NCBI GenBank assembly: GCA_947426875.1
Contig: CANEFU010000039.1
Span: 1-8,617 of the forward strand
Direction: 5' to 3'
DNA: 8,617 nt
Source: an uncultured Clostridium sp.
GTDB taxonomy: Bacteria > Bacillota > Clostridia > TANB77 > CAG-508
Shown: piece after piece, positions 6,004 to 8,617 of the stretch
How positions within the stretch are numbered: the first letter of the stretch is position 1
Layout: each line of letters opens with the position of its first letter
Made by a program: the position numbers and the translations under genes
Notes under the pieces: model-generated
What the model was told of the DNA's origin: nothing
Seen by the model: the letters and a program-made list of their open reading frames with translations, nothing else
The model's database searches: none

Positions 6004-7044
6004 TTAGATTTTCTTACGAAATGGCACAAAAGCACCCGGTATAGGATATTTTTCTAAAATTTCTTCTTTCTCTACCCAAATAAATTCCTGATTGGTATCA
6101 TTTACTTTCACTTTATATCCTATCATATCCCATTCTATATGAGAAAAAATATGATGATGCACTCCTATTTTTTCTGCCTGCTCACCTGTTAAAAACCAAT
6201 TCTGCAAAATTGATTTTATTTCTTTTCTAGTTATTTTTTTATCAACATTCGGAAATTCATATAAGTTAGCTAATAAACCCTTTTCCTTCCTTTTTCGAAT
6301 GGCTATTTTATTTTGATAAGTAAGCAAAAATACCGTTTTTTCTTCTTTTTTTCTTTTTATTTTTTGATTACGTACAGGAATTTCTGCTGTTAACTTTTCT
6401 CTTTTTGCTACGCAAATTTCTTGTAGTGGGCATTTTTCACACAAAGGCTCTCCATTGGGGATACAAATTAGCTCTCCTAATTCCATAAGTCCCTCATTAA
6501 AATCTCCCGCTTCTTCTGGCATTATTTCTTTTAATTTTTGTGTGAATTCTTTTTTTGTCTTATTATCCAATACATCTTTTTTACTTCCTATTAATCTACT
6601 TACCACACGAAGAACATTTCCATCTACTGCTGGTACTGGCTCATTATAGGCAATCGAACTAATAGCTCCTGCTGTATATTCACCGATTCCTGGTAACGCT
6701 ATTAAATCTTGATAATGTTTTGGCATTTGTCCCTTATATTTTTCTTGTATGACTTGTGCCGCTTTTTTTAAGTTTCTCGCACGATTATAATAGCCTAATC
6801 CTTCCCACAATTTTAATAATTCCTGTTCTTCCACTTCTGCTAAATCTTGAATGGTCGGTAATTGTTCTAAAAATCTTTTATAATATTGCTTTACTGCTTC
6901 AATTCTTGTCTGTTGTAGCATAATTTCAGAGAGCCATATATGATATGGCTCTTTTTCTTTTCTCCATGGTAATTCTCTTTTATTTTGTTGATACCATTTA
7001 ATTATTGGCATTCTCATTTTTCTCATTAATTCTTTTTCTTCCAT
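6004..7044 (-). CDS. mutY: A/G-specific adenine DNA glycosylase
   Basis: Base-excision repair enzyme that removes adenine mispaired with 8-oxoguanine (GO system). 346 aa, normal length. Seen: catalytic Glu in WLSEIMLQQTR (E40), helix-hairpin-helix LPGIGEYTAGAI (117-128), catalytic Asp in VPAVDGNVLRV (D141) and four iron-sulfur cysteines C194, C202, C205, C211. The first spacing is x7, one longer than the x6 of E. coli MutY. The C-terminal NUDIX-like domain has the HIFSHIEW motif (298-305) with the FSH loop used to read 8-oxoguanine. All key residues are present, so it should be active. The start at 7044 has only a weak, close GAGAAG; the gene begins 40 nt after the nitrilase remnant and may rely on the upstream unit for transcription. 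mutT and mutM are not in the window. Confidence 0.96.
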   Translation of the reverse strand: MEEKELMRKMRMPIIKWYQQNKRELPWRKEKEPYHIWLSEIMLQQTRIEAVKQYYKRFLEQLPTIQDLAEVEEQELLKLWEGLGYYNRARNLKKAAQVIQEKYKGQMPKHYQDLIALPGIGEYTAGAISSIAYNEPVPAVDGNVLRVVSRLIGSKKDVLDNKTKKEFTQKLKEIMPEEAGDFNEGLMELGELICIPNGEPLCEKCPLQEICVAKREKLTAEIPVRNQKIKRKKEEKTVFLLTYQNKIAIRKRKEKGLLANLYEFPNVDKKITRKEIKSILQNWFLTGEQAEKIGVHHHIFSHIEWDMIGYKVKVNDTNQEFIWVEKEEILEKYPIPGAFVPFRKKI

Positions 7045-7084
7045 CTTCTCAACCCAATCTATTTTTACTTCCTTATGTAGCTTT

Positions 7085-7845
7085 CTATTTCATTTGTTCT
7101 AATACCGGAAATTCCTTCCTATATTTTCTTTGTTTTTTTAAATCTAGTTCTTGTGTTATGATTCCTTCCTCTTGTTCTATTTTGGAAAGGATTTCCCCAT
7201 TAAATGCTATGATTTGTGTATTTCCACAGGTTGCTCCTCCTGTTTGATTACAGGCACAAAAATATACTTGATTCTCAATTGCTCTTGCTCTCGTTAATAT
7301 CTTCCAAGCTGTTTCCCCTGTTGATTTTCTAAAGTGTGATGGCAAAAATATTATTTCTGCCCCTTCTTTTATTAATTCTCTAAAATATTCTGGGTATCTT
7401 AAATCAAAGCAGATTCCTACTCCCATTTTTATTCCTTCTAATTCAAATATTCCATTTGTTTTTCCGTGGAATTGTTCTTTTGGTTTCATCTACCTTTAAC
7501 GTTTCCTTATTTACTTTATACATATATTTCTTATCATATCTATGTACTATCTCTCCACTTCTGTTTATTACAAAACAGGTATTGGTTGTTTTTTCGGAAT
7601 CTTCCTTTCGAATAGAAACACTTCCAAGGACAATATTAACATTATTTTCTTTTGCAAAATTTTGATATTTTTCTATGTCTTTTAAAGTGCATTGTCTTTG
7701 TTTGTATTCTTCTCCCCAATAGACAAATGATTCTGATAAACATATTACATCTGTTTTTTGAGCCACTGCTTGCTTCATATATTTTATTGCTTTTTCTTCA
7801 TTTTCTTTCTCCATGTGAATCTATTTGAACTAGTGTAATTTTCAT
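7085..7845 (-). pseudogene. Carbon-nitrogen hydrolase (nitrilase family), broken by two frameshifts
   Basis: The true start is the ATG at 7845, with a strong AGGAGG (7855-7860) 9 nt upstream; it reads MKITLVQIDS, the classic family N-terminus, then ends after five more codons. The protein continues one base out of frame from about 7814 (MEKENEEKAI onward) to about 7490. It shifts again near the GAAACCAAAAGAAC stretch (about 7480-7490) and runs in the third frame to the stop at 7085. Both shifts are as if one extra base were present; corrected, the protein would be about 252 aa, normal for the family. The catalytic triad is spread over two frames: Glu in CLSESF, Lys in YDKKYMY and Cys in VGICFDLRYPEYFR. 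No intact enzyme can be made from one frame. It sits 24 nt after the HD-like gene and 40 nt before mutY, in one operon-like row. The original substrate (an amide or omega-amide) is unknown. Confidence 0.85.
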
Positions 7846-7869
7846 TGAAAGATACCTCCTATTGTAATT

Positions 7870-8424
7870 TTAACTAAATAACTTTTTTATTTCTTGACAA
7901 TTTATCTCTGCCTCTTTTATGCAATCTTCTAAGGTTAATAATTTTCTCTTTTGCTCCATTTTCTTTATTACTTTTTCTTTTGCTTCCTCGTATTCAACTT
8001 GTCTTAAACCTAATTCATGTAGCCATATCAAACTGCCTTCTAGGGTCACAAATTTAAAACATTCTGCATTTTTAACTATTTCAGCAATTTTTGTTTCTGT
8101 TCTTATCTGATTATGATGTGCTTCAATAGCATTTAAAATTATTTTTTGCTCATTGGAAGAAACTTTCCATTCTTCTAAATATTTCTTTGCAAATTCTGAG
8201 CTTAATTTAGTATGATTTTTTTGGATATCTCCTGCCCATATAGGACTAAAAACAGTATGTGCTAAATATAAAGATGTTAATATGAGTCTTTCATTTTCAT
8301 TATATTTTCTGGCTAATTCTTTTCCTTTTAATATAGAAAGTTCTGTTAATCGCCAAGCCGGTGCTTTATTTTTCTGTGTTTGTTCATACATTAACTCTCT
8401 AGATAATTTAACAATATCCATCAT
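7870..8424 (-). CDS. HD-superfamily-like protein with degenerate metal-site residues
   Basis: 184 aa, all-helical looking, soluble. The layout resembles an HD phosphohydrolase fold: an amphipathic helix WRLTELSILKGKELA (24-38), YLAHTVFSPIW (53-63) where HD would be expected, ILNAIEAHH (96-104) and KNAECFKFV (118-126) where a late Asp is usual. Read this way, the first His is Leu, the His-Asp pair is His-Thr and the last Asp is Glu, so it may not bind metals like active HD enzymes and could have a binding or structural role. No nucleotide-binding motif is visible. The ribosome site GGGAGG lies 4 nt before the ATG at 8424 and 7 nt before the next ATG at 8421; the latter has the better spacing. 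It heads the row HD-like, nitrilase remnant, mutY. The fold assignment is by eye and tentative. Confidence 0.6.
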   Translation of the reverse strand: MMDIVKLSRELMYEQTQKNKAPAWRLTELSILKGKELARKYNENERLILTSLYLAHTVFSPIWAGDIQKNHTKLSSEFAKKYLEEWKVSSNEQKIILNAIEAHHNQIRTETKIAEIVKNAECFKFVTLEGSLIWLHELGLRQVEYEEAKEKVIKKMEQKRKLLTLEDCIKEAEINCQEIKKLFS

Positions 8425-8440
8425 CTTTCCTCCCTAAATT

Positions 8441-8468
8441 GATATAACAAAAAAATTTATTTATACAA
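8441..8468 (-). promoter_or_regulatory. Possible promoter of the HD-like/nitrilase/mutY row
   Basis: On the minus strand TTGTAT (8463-8468), a 16-bp spacer and TGTTATATC (8441-8449, extended -10 form) lie in the 48-bp gap before the HD-like gene. The -10 hexamer is imperfect and the gap is short, so read-through from the upstream membrane-protein gene is also possible. Confidence 0.35.
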
Positions 8469-8472
8469 TCTT

Positions 8473-8617
8473 TTAAGTTTCTTTATTCCAATTTTTCCAT
8501 CCATAGCTATCGTTTATAAATAACACGATAGAATCTATTAAAATAGGCAGTAATTTAAAATTCCCTTGTATTACAGGAATTCCCCAAAGTAATATTAAAA
8601 TAATATCGTTTAATAAA
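8473..8617 (-). CDS. C-terminus of a probable membrane protein (cut by window edge)
   Basis: Open minus-strand frame of 47 codons from the right edge to the TAA at 8473-8475. It is very hydrophobic at first (DIILILLWGIPVI), has a second hydrophobic stretch (LLPILIDSIVLFI), then a polar tail GWKNWNKET. This looks like the last one or two membrane segments and the cytoplasmic tail of an integral membrane protein; I do not recognise the family. It ends 48 nt before the HD-like gene on the same strand, so the two may be cotranscribed. Confidence 0.55.
   Translation of the reverse strand, partial: LLNDIILILLWGIPVIQGNFKLLPILIDSIVLFINDSYGWKNWNKET

Noticed and set aside
6395..6470. C-x7-C instead of C-x6-C in the MutY iron-sulfur loop as a defect
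   Set aside because: All four cysteines and their later spacings are present; a one-residue longer first loop (CIPNGEPLC) looks like a normal Gram-positive variant, not a lesion.
7478..7490. Programmed frameshift in the nitrilase gene at an A-rich stretch
   Set aside because: No clear slippery heptamer with a downstream stem is visible, and a second frameshift at about 7815 and the enzyme family's lack of recoding make simple damage likelier.
8507..8531. Inverted repeat CTATCG/CGATAG near the right edge
   Set aside because: Only 6 bp, inside the coding end of the membrane protein, with no T run; probably chance.

Overview
The window is AT-rich throughout (roughly 30% G+C by eye). It has strong AGGAGG-type ribosome binding sites, consensus-like sigma-A promoters and U-tailed hairpin terminators. 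Together with the protein families, this suggests a low-GC Gram-positive bacterium (Bacillota, Clostridia-like); I cannot name a species. Nothing here is phage-structural, CRISPR or rRNA.

Left part (1-1982, minus strand): a truncated BcrA-type ABC transporter ATPase with its own regulated-looking promoter. Upstream of it lies a two-gene unit made of a broken MBL-fold hydrolase and a NadR-type nucleotidyltransferase, ending in a hairpin terminator that overlaps the last stop codon. A divergent promoter region (about 1983-2106) separates this unit from an AraC-family regulator on the plus strand, which is interrupted by two in-frame stop codons. A strong terminator follows at 2924-2965.

Centre (2966-5729): the most unusual part. 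A soluble VirD4/HerA-like ATPase (646 aa from the ATG at 3004) overlaps by 8 nt a 232-aa protein with 15 cysteines packed into its C-terminal half. The two look translationally coupled and stand alone, with no relaxase, pilus or nuclease gene beside them. Their plus-strand unit ends 2 bp from the encoded CCA end of a minus-strand tRNA-Ser(GGA). Behind the tRNA promoter sits a 195-bp, almost fully palindromic element with 37-bp terminal inverted repeats, which I read as MITE-like.

Right part (6004-8617, minus strand): an operon-like row of a partial membrane protein (C-terminus only), a degenerate HD-superfamily protein, a nitrilase-family amidohydrolase broken by two frameshifts, and mutY, a DNA repair glycosylase with all key motifs intact.

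Three genes (MBL hydrolase, AraC regulator, nitrilase) are each damaged by a different kind of lesion while their neighbours are intact. This suggests real local gene decay, although assembly or sequencing error cannot be excluded from sequence alone. The best candidate for an undescribed system is the ATPase plus cysteine-rich protein pair.
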